From positions 57,012,001 to 57,076,000 of the forward strand of contig NC_081305.1 in NCBI RefSeq assembly GCF_030435805.1: a stretch of 64,000 nucleotides of DNA, in the 5' to 3' direction. The first letter of the stretch is position 1. Each line of letters begins with the position of its first letter. The notes below the pieces were generated by a model that was given only the letters and a program-made list of their open reading frames with translations, was not told the DNA's origin and ran no database searches. This document shows positions 1 to 10,310 of the stretch, piece after piece. The DNA comes from Mustela lutreola (taxonomy: Eukaryota > Chordata > Mammalia > Carnivora > Mustelidae). Position numbers and translations under genes: made by a program.

Positions 1-500
1 CTGTGAACAGCAGCCCTTCCTGGATTCCACCCAGTTCTGCTGGTCTTGAAGTCAGGAAACCCCTGATTGGGCAAGCGACAAAGGCCTGGCTAATCATGTT
101 CCCCAACTCCTCCTCCTTCAACCAGTGATTGGTGCGAGAAGTGGAAACATGACCCACAGGGGGCCAATCACGGCCTTTCTCTGGAATTTACACTAGGTTG
201 CCAGGACAGAAAAGCCCTTATGGTACCTACTGTGGTCACAGGGATGACGTATAAACCTGGAGCTGTCCGTAGTAGCTCATGAACCTGAATCTTTCCTAGA
301 AATTTAGCCTAGAGAAAAGCCTGCCCTTGGACACAGGGAAGGACGCGCCAGGACAACCACTGAGCAACTACAAGGAGAGAAGTGGAAGAGAGAGGGAAGA
401 AGCTTGGCTTGGTCCACTCCGACCCTCATGTCCCAGTAACACAAGAAAATACCTTCTTGGGCAAAGTTGGTTTTCTCTCAGCTGCCTAAGTCCGAACTAA
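1..500. other. Non-coding left edge, probably a decayed ancient repeat
   Basis: I see no gene here. By position it is intron 1 of DHX34 (minus strand). The wording of the block from about 60 to 500 resembles old mammalian LTR or DNA-transposon consensus sequence, but I cannot name a family. Confidence 0.35.
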
Positions 501-599
501 TCATATGAGAGCTTAGCCTAGTAGCTACAATTTTCTGGAGTGAAGCACCTCACTCAGATTCTTAAAGTTTATAACCTTAAGAGGGTTCAGAGCCTTCCT

Positions 600-765
600 T
601 GTTATAGGTCTTGGAGTCAGGCAGATCTGGGTTTGAATCTCTGAATCTTCATCATTTGTTAGATGTGTGGCCACCTGCAAATTGAAAATGGGAATAGTAT
701 CTACTTCCAAACACTGCAATGCTTAGCACCTAGCCTGGCACAGAGGAGCTAAACAGTAACCAGAA
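600..765 (+). mobile_element. MIR SINE
   Basis: The order of motifs is that of MIR: a 'gtcaggcagatctgggtttg' core, then an 'atgtgtgg' segment, then an 'aaaatgggaatag' block and a 'cctggcac' end. It is diverged, as expected for an old mammalian SINE. Confidence 0.65.
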
Positions 766-865
766 TTCAAGTCCACTCTTCCTCCCGGTGATGACTAACA
801 TGCGGAAATCAGTGAGAGAAACTAAAGCATACAGCCTGGAAAATTACACTCAAAAGGCCACCATT

Positions 866-1026
866 CGGGGCTCCTGGGTAGCTCATTTGGTTTAAGCGAC
901 CGACTCTTGATTTTGGCTCAGGTCATGATCTCAGGGTCATGGGATCAAGCCCCACACCAGGCTCTATGATCAGCGGGGTGTCTGCTTGAAATCCTCTCTC
1001 TAGAATAAATCTTAAAAACAAAAAAG
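866..1026 (+). mobile_element. CanSINE (tRNA-derived SINEC)
   Basis: It has a degenerate head (ctcctgggtagctcat), a B-box-like GGTCATGATCTCAGGGTC segment and an A-rich tail. The flanks 'aaaaggccaccattc' and 'aaaaggccacaattc' look like a target-site duplication with one change. It lacks much of the CT-rich middle. Confidence 0.85.
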
Positions 1027-1479
1027 GCCACAATTCACCTTTTTCTGAAATGAGCAATGATTTCACCTACTCTCCCTTCAGTCTCTCGGTGCCACCTGGA
1101 ACAGATTTCAGAGATTCGATCTCTGCAGTCCCAGGGGGATCTCGGGCCATCCTTGGGAGTTTATTAGAGACAGAAAGGGGGTTCCTGCTGACGAAGAACC
1201 TGTGAGCCAGCGGAGTGGTTTCCCACAGGAGCAGCAGCCCGTGATTATCATTTTCCAGCAAACACCTGGGCTGGATGATGCTAGAGTGGCTTCATAGGGA
1301 ACTCCTGTTGCAGGGGAGGCAGCAAGAGGAAAAAGCCTTAGAAGGCTGTTGATACTGAGCCTGGGATCCCGAGAAAAGGATCTCGAATGAAACAAAGAGC
1401 ATTCCTCCCAGCTGCAAGCTGCCTATGAGCATGTGGGCCCAACTGGGCAAGTACCATGGTTCTCAAAGAGTCTCTTCTT

Positions 1480-1860
1480 GTAGGCAACCATGTAGATTTC
1501 CTGGATCCCCTCGGTCCTCTGTCACAGTGTCTGTGACTATCTCTGGGTCTTGTGGCAGTGGCCTGCAGAGCTCTCCCCCACTCTGGCTGTCCGTCCTCAT
1601 GTCTCAGCCTGTCTTTTTCAGCTCACCGTGCTCAGCCCTCTTTCCTTTCAGAGACTGGTCCTGTCTCTCCTCATTTCTCTTATCTTCAGGTCTGATGGTC
1701 TCTCCAACAAGCCTTTTCCACCTGACCCTCTTCACTCCTCGTTGGTAATCCATCTGACTTCCTCATTTGCTCGTTCAGTCGTCTTTTTCGGACGCTCCAT
1801 TTTTGTCTCTCCAATTCCCAGTCTGTTACCACCTCTCCCACCACTGTGACCATTCATCTC
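1480..1860 (+). repeat. Pyrimidine-rich degenerate simple sequence
   Basis: The plus strand is dominated by TCTCTGTCTC-like words. The overlapping open frames here have S/L/P-rich translations that follow from this composition, so I do not call a gene. Confidence 0.6.
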
Positions 1861-2012
1861 CATTTCTCCACCTAACATTTTGTCTCCCAGTTCTGCTGCT
1901 TTGAAGCTAACAGAGCTCCCCATGAATCAGGTGCTATTCTACATCACACACGTATATCTGTGTGCACAACTACATACATACACACATCTACACTTTCCTC
2001 GTGTTAAAAAGG

Positions 2013-2390
2013 GGCACCTGGGTGGTATAGCCAGTTAAGCGTCTCTTGGTTTCAATTAAGGTCATGATCTGAGGGTCGTGAAATCAAGCTCCACGTTACT
2101 GGAGGCTCTCTCTTTCCCTCTCCCTCTGCCCTTGTCCCCTTCTCTAAAATAAATAAATCTTTTTTTTCCCCTAATATTTTATTTACTTATTCTACAGAGA
2201 GAGATCACAACCAGGCAGAGAGGCAGGCAGAGAGAGAGGGGGAAAGCAGGCTCCCCACCAAGCAGGGAGCCCAATGCAGGGCTCGATCCCAGGACCCTGG
2301 AACCATGACCCAAGCCGAAGGCAGAGGCTTAACCCACTGAGCCACCCAGGAGCCCCTAAAATAAATAAACCTTTAAAAAAAAAAAAAAAA
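2013..2390 (+). mobile_element. CanSINE interrupted in its tail by a second CanSINE
   Basis: The plus-strand copy runs from its GGGGCACCTGGGTGG head to a 'ctaaaataaataaa' tail. The tail is split by a full minus-strand copy (2161-2356) and repeated after it as 'ctaaaataaataaa', which is the target-site duplication. Confidence 0.85.
2161..2356 (-). mobile_element. CanSINE nested in a CanSINE tail
   Basis: A T-rich start, 'gagatcacaaccaggcagag', and an end reading 'gagccacccaggagcccc' show a full-length minus-strand copy. It is younger than the copy it interrupts. Confidence 0.88.
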
Positions 2391-2592
2391 GGGGCGCCTG
2401 GGTGGCTCAGTGGGTTAAGCCGCTGCCTTCGGCTCAGGTCATGATCTCAGGGTCCTGGGATCGAGTCCCGCATCGGGCTCTCTGCTCAGCAGGGAGCCTG
2501 CTTCCCTCTCTCTCTCTCTGCCTGCCTCTCCATCTACTTGTGATTTCTCTCTGTCAAATAAATAAATAAAATCTTTAAAAAAAAAAAAAAAA
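2391..2592 (+). mobile_element. CanSINE, near-consensus young copy
   Basis: It has a complete GGGGCGCCTGGGTGGCTCAG head, tRNA-like body, CT-rich segment, CTACTTGTGATTTCTC segment and AAATAAATAAAATCTTT tail ending in about 16 A. It is one of the least diverged copies and supports a mustelid-type subfamily. Confidence 0.93.
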
Positions 2593-2593
2593 A

Positions 2594-3480
2594 GGTGCTA
2601 TTATCACTCCTTGTCGTTGAGCGAACGACAGGTTAAGTACACAGTGCGACAAGGAATTCAAATCTAGGGAGTCAGGCTCCCATTTATTCCTCTTCATCTT
2701 AGCGGGAGTCTCCGTGGTCTGGCTTTATCTCCCCATTTTTAAACTTGACACTGTCTTTTCAGTTCTCTTTGCTCTCCAGGCTTACCAAATGCACTCGCTC
2801 TCCCGAGCCCCATGTCTCCACACGCAGACGGCTCTCTTCATCGGTCTGCCCAAATCACCCAGCTCCCATCCATCTCATTCACTGCCCACATCCGGCTTCC
2901 TCTCCAAGTCTCTTTCCTTGGGGGCTCTTCCCTTTCTCAGTCCCCCCATCAGCTTTTGCCAGGTTCTCCCTATACCACTGCATCCGTCTCTGTGCATCTG
3001 TCAGTCTCCATTAAGAAGAGAAATCTCACTAAGATGGAGCTAGGAGGCTGGAAGGATGAGAGCTCTATGAGGATACCACCTGAGGTCAGTACAGGAACTG
3101 TCAATTAGAGGCTCCAAAAGAACTACCAGCAGGAAAGAATCATCAATTACAGGTGGCAACAGGGAAGGAGGTACAGCCGCATCTCCTACAAGAAAAGGAC
3201 CACCCCACAACTCGGCCAGGGAGAAACCATCAACACCCTGAACTCTTGCGCTCTTCCAACAGACTTTCCATTCAAAACAACCCCTCCCAACTTCCTCCTC
3301 TTTCTCCATAAAATTATCTTCTCTTTTATTGGACTCGCCAATGATTTTTGCTGTAGCTGGCTTGTCCCAGACTGCAAGTCGCGGTTATCCCCCAAGTAAA
3401 CCCATATTGGCTGGTAAAGTAACATTCTAAGGTCAAAGACAGTCTTGTTCCTCCGTTTGTCTACTTCTGTTCGGTGGCTT
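2594..3480. other. Unique sequence upstream of the DHX34 CpG island, no gene seen
   Basis: About 2750-3010 is pyrimidine-rich with repeated 'ctctcc' and 'cccat' words. The rest is unremarkable. Short overlapping frames on both strands show no recognisable domain. By position this is DHX34 intron 1. Confidence 0.5.
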
Positions 3481-3873
3481 GCCCCCCACCCCCCAAGTTC
3501 ACGGTGCGACCCCATTTCTCTGCAGCCTCTGGGAGGCGCCCTCGGGGGACCCCATTAGCTCCCTGCCCCCCATCGCCACAGTATGCGGCTTCCGTCCTCT
3601 CTCGGCCTCCTCGTCTCTCGGTCCCTCAGCTTCTCCAAGCTTCTTTTCGTGACTCCCATTCCTGCCAGTCTCGAGCTTCTGTGTCGCCCAGGTGTTCTCG
3701 GGGCGCTCAGGCTCAATCTCCGTCCGCTTCTCCCGGGTCCCTTGACTCCTCCAACGCACGTCCTCATGGTGGAACTTCCCTTCTCACCCCTAGGCTCGCT
3801 CCCAGCTACCCAACCCGGCCCGACACCCGCCATCGCCGCCGCCACAGCCCAGCTCAGCCGCCCCGCCCCTCAC

Positions 3874-3960
3874 CTCACTAGCCGCCGGGATCACTCCAAC
3901 TTCCGGTCCCCAGCGCCCCTCGCGCGCGCGAAGCCGGTTCTGCGCCTGCGCACGCCACCC
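3874..3960 (-). other. DHX34: Probable non-coding first exon of DHX34
   Basis: On the minus strand a good 5' splice site, TAGTGAG|GTGAGG, falls with its last exon base at 3874, just downstream of the ETS and NRF1 motifs. The start near 3960 is a guess from motif position. No DHX34 helicase sequence is found to the left in this window, so the coding exons must lie beyond base 1. A later ATG (GGCGGCGATGG, near 3830) would be intronic under this model. Confidence 0.55.
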
Positions 3961-4084
3961 TCACGGCCAGGCCCCACCCCGCTGCAAGCGAAGGAGCCTG
4001 GGCGCTACGGCCAAAACCCATTCTGCGCCTGCGCACAACATGCTTCAGCTCTTCCTCTCTTCAAGCTGAGCCATGGATGACGCT

Positions 4085-4098
4085 GCGCCCTCTAGAGG
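4085..4098 (-). promoter_or_regulatory. Candidate CTCF site
   Basis: The minus strand reads CCTCTAGAGGGCGC, a close match to the CTCF core CCnCTAGrGGGCGC. It lies just upstream of the DHX34 CpG island. Binding is an inference from the motif only. Confidence 0.5.
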
Positions 4099-4329
4099 TC
4101 GATTGTAGCGCTGCAGCGGAGACTTGCAAGCGCCTCCCCTCTGCCCCTCCACCGCCCCCAATGCACCGCGCGCGCTCTGCGCTCCCGCAAACCTTCTTTG
4201 CACTGGATCGTCCCCACGCCAGAGAGAAAGCTGGCCAGAACCATATTAAACACTAGGGCTATTAAAGTGCTCCTGTGATTCATTCACTATAATCCATAAT
4301 TATGATTCAGCTCAACTCCCCAGCCTCAT

Positions 4330-4640
4330 GAAGGCAGGGGCCACTCTCGTCTTGGAGGTCCCGTGCTGTCCAGCGTCCACCACTAGGATCAGAGAGTTAG
4401 TCAATGTTTGTTGAATGCATGATTAAACAAATGAGAAGTTAGAGTCCTCTCTAGTCCTAGGCACTCCAGTCATTGTGGGTCTGAGCCTCAGTTTCCATAT
4501 TTACAACATGAAGATAATATCTGCTTTTCAAGATCGTTGGGGAAAGTAAGCGAAAAATGTGCACATAAGGTACATAAATTGCTTTTTCACTACTGTGCAC
4601 CGTAGGCACTCAATAAATGTTAGATCTTTCCTTCTCCTTA
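4330..4640 (+). mobile_element. Old L2/MIR fragments
   Basis: The first piece ends 'caatgtttgttgaatg', an L2-type 3' end. The second has the MIR word order 'gcctcagtttcc', 'gataata' and 'gcactcaataaatgtta'. Confidence 0.6.
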
Positions 4641-4699
4641 CAGTCTCCCATCATTCTCCTTTCTCCTTAAGAGAATGTTGCAGTTGAGAAGGTAGAGCC

Positions 4700-5640
4700 T
4701 TCAGTTCCAGAGCCAGTTCTAGGCACTGAGAATTCAGCAATGAACAAAACAGATGAAGCCGGGCTCCCAGGGAGTTCAGGTTTTAGTAGGAGAAACTGAC
4801 ATTTAAATATTTTTATTTAAATAAAAATAAAAAGAATGTCAAGCAGTATCTCCAGACTCTGTGCAGAAGAACAAAGCAGTAAAGGGGCAAGGAGTCATGG
4901 TATTTTAAGTAGCCTGGTTAGAGAGGACAGTTCTGAGGAAGTAGTAGTATTGGAGCAGAAATAAGTGAGGCAGCAAGCCATGGAGCACACCAGAGCTGGA
5001 GGAAATCACAAGTGCAGATTGCCATGGCAACATTGTTGGTGAGTTCAGAGGTCAGCAAGCTGGCTTGTGTGGAGGGGGTGAAAGTGGGGGAAATAGCAGG
5101 AAATGAGGTGAGGAACGGAGGAGAGTAGACCAGGCACACTAAGGTGAGGATTTTGGCTTCTCATCTGAGTGAGGTGGGAGCCGTGGGAGGAGTTTGAGCA
5201 GAGGAGGGACCTCTGACCTTGCGAGATTCTGTTTCCCTTGGTGGGAAACGGATAGAGGGAACCAAGAAGAGGAAAGAGGCCCTGGAAAGCAGCTGATGCA
5301 GTAAGTGAGAGAAGGGGGGTGGGGACACGATGACAGGATGATGGCTGAGAAGGTGGTGAGAAGTGCAGAATGGTTCTGTGCGTACTTTAAGGCAGAGCCC
5401 GGAGGCGTTGGCTGACAGATTGGCCATTGAATGTGAGAGAAAGAGAGGCGTCAAGGATGAGCCCAACTTTTTTGGCCTCAGTGCCTGAAAATACAGAGTT
5501 GCTGTATTTTCCTGATCCACTGAGATCAGGAAAATAGAGGAGGGCTAAGAGAGAAAATCCAGAGCTCCTTTTTGAATGTATTCAAGTTTGAGTCATGTGT
5601 TGGACATTGAGTTAGGATGTCAAGATGAAAGTTGGCTGCA
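4700..5640 (-). mobile_element. L2 LINE fragment
   Basis: The plus strand reads as the complement of L2: 'caatgaacaaaacag', 'gagttcaggttttagtagga', later 'ggagccgtgggaggagtttg' and 'gaatgtattcaagtttgag'. No open frame survives. Confidence 0.6.
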
Positions 5641-5984
5641 ATTATTAAACCTTTGGAAAACAATCTGAACATAGAGAAGCCAATTCATATGTCATGATCA
5701 AAAGAAGAAGGGGAAGAAATTGACCAAGCATTGCTTGAACTTTCCAAAAGAGAACTCCAATTTCTTTTTAAAGAAAAATGGGAGGAAGTAAACAACAGAT
5801 ACGACTTCACCATGTATGTCGCAAACTACCAACCCAAGGACTGAGTAGCAAACTTGAAATTCGTTCTTGGAAAAATATTAAGACCTGGTGCTTTGGAAAC
5901 AAGGAAATCGATACGTTCAAAAAACAAATGAAATTAAGAGCAGAAAAAGGGAAGTTACAACAAACAAAAAGCAAGATTATTTTG

Positions 5985-6160
5985 AATAATCAGTCGGTTA
6001 AGTGGCTGCCTTCAGCCAGGGTCCTGGGATCGAGGCCTACGTCGGTCAGTCTCCTTGCCCAGTCTCTCCCTCGGCCTGCCATTCCCCTGGCTTGTGTTTG
6101 CTCTCCAGCCCCTACATCCACTGTGTCAAATAAATAAAAAATATTTTTTAAAAAATTGTA
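5985..6160 (+). mobile_element. Degenerate CanSINE
   Basis: It lacks the head but keeps 'cggttaagtggctgcc', 'gggtcctgggatcgaggc' and a 'gtcaaataaataaa' tail. Confidence 0.7.
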
Positions 6161-6161
6161 A

Positions 6162-6400
6162 AGGGGCACCTGGGGGGATCAATGGGTTGGGCCTCTGCCT
6201 TCGGCTCGGGTTGTGGTGTCGGGGTCCTGGGATCGAGACCCACGTCGGGCTCTCTGCTTGGCAGGGAACCTGCTTCCCCCTCTCTCTCTGCCTGCATCTC
6301 TGCCTGGTTGTGCGCTCTCTCTCTCTGTGTCAAATAAATAATAATAAAAAAATCTTTAAAAAAATTTTTTTAAATCGTAAATAAAAAAGATTTTTAAAAA
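6162..6400 (+). mobile_element. CanSINE
   Basis: It has a GGGGCACCTGGGGGG head, a standard body and an irregular A/T-rich tail with partial tail duplication (aaaaagatttttaaaaaag). Confidence 0.82.
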
Positions 6401-6684
6401 AGAAGAAGAGATAGCAAGAAAAAGATCTTCAACATTGGAAAACAGGGTGTAGACAAATGAAGATAGTTTTGCTATTTCTCAGGCCTGGGATGGGTGGAGA
6501 AGAGATTAAAATTAAAAGGGCTCAGATGTTGTCATGGGGAATTTACAATGTACCTGGGAACTTGTGTTTCAGAAACTCAACCCAGAGAAGACAACACTAT
6601 TCCCTCCTCAGAGGGGAATGAATCAGAGAGGACTCCCTGGAGAAAAGTGTCATTTGAGCAAGGCATGGAAGGAAGATTTCAGAG

Positions 6685-6850
6685 ATAAGAGCATGGGCAG
6701 CAGAGTCAAGTGAACCCGGGATCAAATCTCAGTTCTACAATTTATTTGCTGTGTGATCTTGGGCAGATGACCTCCCCTCTCTGGGCTTCCTCTTATAAAA
6801 TGAAGCATCTCCCTTTACTTCCCTGTGCTGGTGTGGGACTTACCTTAAAG
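6685..6850 (+). mobile_element. MIR SINE
   Basis: It contains 'gggatcaaatctcagttctac' type core words and 'tgctgtgtgatcttgggcag', the MIR signature. Confidence 0.7.
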
Positions 6851-7231
6851 GAGAAGCTCTGTGGGAGATGCTGTCCTGTAGTCATGACCCTACATTCAGA
6901 TGTCACTACTATGTGGCTTCAAAGATGTGAGCAGGAGAGATTCTCAAGTGAGATTCCCAAGCAACCCTGTCTCAGGAAACAGCCTGCACTGATGGAAAGA
7001 TTCCAATCTTCACTGGCCCACCAGGGACTCCTGGGCTGGCTGTTGAGCTTCAAAACTAGCAGCTGGGGCTGAGAAACTCATTTTTTTATTTGAACTCATT
7101 TGCATCTGAGTACCACCAAGAGCTGGTGATTACCACATAGGGCACCACGGATCTGAAGGCCATTCTAGGCAGTGGCACCAACTTGAGAAAAGGCCTAGAG
7201 ACATGAAAATTATACAGCCCAGAGGATCTGT

Positions 7232-7625
7232 CTTTGTCTCCTGTGGCTGCTAAAAGAAGTGACCATAAACTTAGCATCTCAGAAGAGTACAAATTTATTC
7301 CATTAAAATTTTGGAGGTCAGGCACCTACAATCAAGGTGTCAACAGGCCCCTTCCTGAATTCCTTGGCCGATGGCCCTTTCCATCCATCACTCTGATAGT
7401 TCTTTCCTCTGTCAAATTTCCTGCTCGTGACTCTGACCCTCCTGCCTCTGTCTTAGAAGGATCCTTGGGATTGCCTTGGCCCCACCCAGATCATGTGGGA
7501 AGCTCTCCCCCCCTCAAGATCCCTAATCACACCTGCGAAGTTCCCTTATGTAAGGTCGCATATTCCCTGGTTCAGGCGTTTCGGATGTAGACCCCATTAG
7601 GGGCCCTGATTCTGTCCACTGCAGC
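7232..7625 (-). mobile_element. ERVL-MaLR solo LTR (MLT1-like)
   Basis: The plus strand is the complement of an MLT1-type LTR: 'tcctgtggctgct', 'tttggaggtcaggcac', 'atcaaggtgtcaacagg', 'cccacccagatcatg' and 'ggatgtagaccccatt' in the expected order. It is an old, broken fossil with no internal retroviral sequence. Confidence 0.6.
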
Positions 7626-8024
7626 GGTGTGAACATAAGTGCGTCCAGCAGCAGAGAGAAGCCTTGAATAGAAAGCTAAGGAGCTTGGACATAGACAGTT
7701 CCTTCAAAACAGAGCCATAATCTGTCACCTTCTCACCACCTCTGCTAGTACCCTGACCCAACTGTGCATCTCTTCTTGCTTGGACCGTGGCAGTAGTCTC
7801 TTCGCCAAAGTGGTAGCTCATGTTCCTTCCCCCTACCCCATAGTCTGGTCTCCACCAGCAACCAGAGGGATCCTATTAAAATCTAAGTCAGATCAAGACA
7901 TGACTCTGCTCCAAATCAGGTTGCCTGATTTAGGAAAAAAATTTTTTTTTTTTTTTTACAGAATGCTCACTTGAATTTGAATTCAGATAAACAACAAATA
8001 ATTTTTATTTTAAAGAATTTTTCA

Positions 8025-8222
8025 AGATTTTTATTTTTTTCAAGACTTTTCTTATTTATTTGAAAGAGAAAACGAGCAGTGGGGAGGGGCAGGGGAAAAG
8101 GGAGAGAGAGTCTTCAGCAGACTCCACACGGACTGTAGAGCCTGGCTCAGGCTCCATCCTGATCACAACTTGAGCCGAAACCATGAGTCAGATGCTTAAC
8201 TGACTGCACCACCCAGACAAAC
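8025..8222 (-). mobile_element. CanSINE, older subfamily
   Basis: It begins 'ttatttatttgaaagagaaa' and ends 'tgactgcaccacccagac'. It is clearly more diverged than the young copies nearby. Confidence 0.75.
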
Positions 8223-8225
8223 GTA

Positions 8226-8332
8226 AATATTTTATTTTTAAGTCATCTCTACACCCAATGTGGGGCTTGAACTCACAACCCCAAAATTAAGAGTCACATG
8301 CTCCACTGACTGAGCCAGACATGCATCCCCAA
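8226..8332 (-). mobile_element. Short tRNA-only CanSINE
   Basis: It is a 100-bp form lacking the CT-rich segment: 'attttatttttaagtcatct', 'acccaatgtggggcttgaac' and 'ctgactgagcc'. Confidence 0.75.
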
Positions 8333-8351
8333 CAACAAATACTTTCTTTAA

Positions 8352-8535
8352 GATTTTATTTATTTATTTATTTATTTATCAGAGAGACAGCACAAGCAGG
8401 GGAAGCAGCAGGCAGAGGAGAACAGACTCCCTGCTGAGCAAGGAACCCGATGCGGCACTCGATCCCAGGATCCTGAGATCATGACCTGAGCTGAAGGCAG
8501 AGGCTTAACTGACTGAGCCACCCAGACGTCCGAAC
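8352..8535 (-). mobile_element. CanSINE
   Basis: An A/T tail (aagattttatttatttattt), standard body and an end 'gagccacccagacgtcc' identify it. Confidence 0.85.
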
Positions 8536-9171
8536 AAATAATTTTTTTTAAGGATGTCTCAAATGTTGCATGGGACATACTCATGCTAAAAAAACAAACA
8601 AACAACTTTTTTGCTGTTTATCTGAAACTCAAATTTAATTTGGTGTATATTTTATCTGATAACTACAGCTCAGAACACTGCCATGGCTCTCCAAACACTT
8701 GCTGTGGCCTGGAGGGCTTTCAAATCCAGCCCCCCCGCTACCTCTCTCCCTCTGTCTCACCCTACTTTCCCTCTTGCTGCCTCTGCTTCATCCACATTGG
8801 CCTCTTTGCTCTTCCTGAAGTATGCTGAGCATTTTGTGCCTCAGGGCCTTTGTACTTGCTGCTCCCAGTGCTTGGCATGATTTTCTGCCAGATTTAAGCA
8901 TGACTCCTCCCTCCCTTCCTCAGGTTTGGGCTCAAATATCACCTTACTCAATGGGCCTTGCCTAGCTTACTATATCCCTGCCCCACTCAGTCCTCTTTAT
9001 CCCCTTTAGGTTAGCCCTTGCCACAACTTGTTATATTGCATATCTTCTCCTTTGCTTATTTCCTGTCTTCCTCCAGTAAAATGTCGGCTCCCTTTGTGTC
9101 TCTTGGTCACTGCTATTTCCTCAGTGCCTATAACAGGGCCTTACACATAGTAGGTGCTTAATGAATGTTTG

Positions 9172-9177
9172 TTTAAT
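9172..9177 (-). terminator. C5AR2: Candidate poly(A) signal of C5AR2
   Basis: The minus strand reads ATTAAA about 100 bases past the C5AR2 stop. It is contributed by the 3' end of the L2 fragment. A 3'UTR this short is unusual, so a signal further on is possible. Confidence 0.3.
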
Positions 9178-9278
9178 GAATAAAGTAAGAAATGATATCA
9201 TTGATCCACTGGATCCAGCTATGCCTGAAGCTAGCTTGCGAAATCCAAGGGTCGCACACAGACCAGTTTCCTTCTAGC

Positions 9279-10292
9279 CTACACTGCCATCTCTGAGACT
9301 AGATCATGGCTGGTGGATTTCTGGCCGACGGCATTTTCATCCTTGCTCTGTGACTCTTTTAGGGCCCGTCGACAGGCGGCTGGCAGTGATCTGCGCAGTT
9401 GAGTCCTCCCAAAATACAAGAAGAGCACAGGATTGAGACAGCTGTGAGCCAGAGCGAGGCCGTTGACCAGCGGTTCAGCCTGCAGGGCCCGGGCCAGGAG
9501 CCTGGAGTGTGGGGCAGCGGCAGTGATGACCAGCCCCAGCAGGTGGTAGGGGGCCCAGCAGACAAAGAAACCCACCACTACGGCCATGCCCAGGGGCCAA
9601 CGGTGTCGGGCCGCACGGCACAGAAGGGCACCGTGGCAGCTGGCCACCACCACCAGCGGCCCCAGGAAGCCAAAAATAAAGCGGATGGCAGTCACTGTGC
9701 TCTCCAGCACCACAGAGCCGCCGTAGTCCACCACGCACTCCAGCCGGTGAGGGAAATGCTCCTGGTGCAACCGGCGGTAGATGGCCGAGGGCACAGTGAG
9801 CAGCAAGGCCACGGTCCAGGCGACCCCGCAGGCCGCCTGCACCCTGCGTGCCCAGCCCGCCGCAGCCCCCCAGCTGGGCCTGAAGGCCAGCAGGCAGAGG
9901 TCCGCGCTGAGAGCGGCCAGAAGGAGCACGCTGGCATACATGGACAGCAGGATGACCGAGGGCAGCGCCCGACACCCCACCGCCCCATACGGCCAGTGGC
10001 CCCTGCGTGCTATGGGCACCGCCAGGAGGGGCAGAGACGCACAGCAGAGCAGATCGGCCACGGCCACATGTAGGAACCAGGTGGCCCCGACCCTCCGGCG
10101 GGCCTCTTTCCAGGTCACCCAGGCCACCATCACGTTGCCGGGCACCCCCACCAGGAAGACCGCGGCGTAGAGCAGAAACACGGCGGTGCGCAGTGGGTAG
10201 GCAGAGATGCAGGTGCCGTCCATGCAGTCCACGGGGAGATCCGGAACCCCGTCGTAATCCCCATACTCGTAGCTGAGAGAAGTGTTCTCCAT
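9279..10292 (-). CDS. C5AR2: C5a anaphylatoxin chemotactic receptor 2 (C5L2/GPR77)
   Basis: This is a seven-helix receptor for C5a and C5a-desArg. It is known in the family to couple poorly to G proteins and to act as a recycling or modulatory receptor in myeloid cells. The start is set at the ATG encoding MENTSLSYEYGDY, because a splice acceptor lies 15 bases upstream; this gives 337 residues, the length I recall for the human protein. An in-frame ATG 17 codons further up is intronic. Visible features are N-glycosylation site N3, acidic/tyrosine N-terminus, Cys107-Cys186 disulfide pair, DLC (131-133) in place of DRY, CWAP in helix 6 (245-248) and NPVLF (287-291) in place of NPxxY. The tail ends STSHDLVSEMAV, close to human. 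The frame is intact and lies about 15 kb downstream of C5AR1 in the same orientation. Confidence 0.97.
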   Translation of the reverse strand: MENTSLSYEYGDYDGVPDLPVDCMDGTCISAYPLRTAVFLLYAAVFLVGVPGNVMVAWVTWKEARRRVGATWFLHVAVADLLCCASLPLLAVPIARRGHWPYGAVGCRALPSVILLSMYASVLLLAALSADLCLLAFRPSWGAAAGWARRVQAACGVAWTVALLLTVPSAIYRRLHQEHFPHRLECVVDYGGSVVLESTVTAIRFIFGFLGPLVVVASCHGALLCRAARHRWPLGMAVVVGFFVCWAPYHLLGLVITAAAPHSRLLARALQAEPLVNGLALAHSCLNPVLFLYFGRTQLRRSLPAACRRALKESQSKDENAVGQKSTSHDLVSEMAV

Positions 10293-10310
10293 CCAGGCCC
10301 CAGACACCTG
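10293..10310 (-). other. C5AR2: 3' splice site and 5'UTR start of the C5AR2 coding exon
   Basis: The minus strand reads TTTCTCTCCCGTTCAG|GTG, with the first exon base at 10307. The 15 exonic bases before the ATG are 5'UTR. An upstream non-coding exon must therefore exist to the right; I could not place it with certainty. Confidence 0.8.

Larger units (their letters stand above)
3480..4200 (-). promoter_or_regulatory. DHX34: CpG-island promoter, assigned to DHX34
   Basis: The block is GC- and CpG-rich with no TATA box. It holds an ETS site (acttccggt, about 3898-3906) and two copies of the NRF1 palindrome TGCGCCTGCGCA (about 3941 and 4024). This is typical of a housekeeping promoter. Assignment to DHX34, an RNA helicase acting in nonsense-mediated decay, rests on gene order: in human the gene beyond C5AR2 is DHX34 in the same orientation. 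Dense CpG on the other strand leaves room for divergent transcription. Confidence 0.7.
7730..9200 (+). mobile_element. L2 LINE 3' portion, split by CanSINEs
   Basis: The left part (7730-7930) and right part (8650-9200) follow L2 consensus order: 'ccagcaaccagagggatcc', then 'ggcctctttgctcttcctg', 'ctcagggcctttgtacttgc', 'ggtgcttaatgaatg'. Three minus-strand SINEs lie between them. The right end overlaps the presumed C5AR2 3'UTR. Confidence 0.75.

Noticed and set aside
2391-2592. tRNA gene in the CanSINE heads
   Set aside because: The tRNA-like A and B box words belong to SINE bodies with A-rich tails and target duplications; no cloverleaf gene stands outside a SINE.
1-3470. DHX34 coding exons
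   Set aside because: None of the helicase or N-terminal sequence I know for DHX34 appears in any frame to the left of the promoter.
3474-4080. Plus-strand frames of 135 and 165 codons in the DHX34 CpG island
   Set aside because: R/P/S-rich translations typical of CpG islands; overlapping frames on both strands and no domain.
9399-10073. 224-codon plus-strand frame antisense to C5AR2
   Set aside because: It lies wholly within the GC-rich C5AR2 exon on the opposite strand; H/Q/P-rich shadow translation with no domain.
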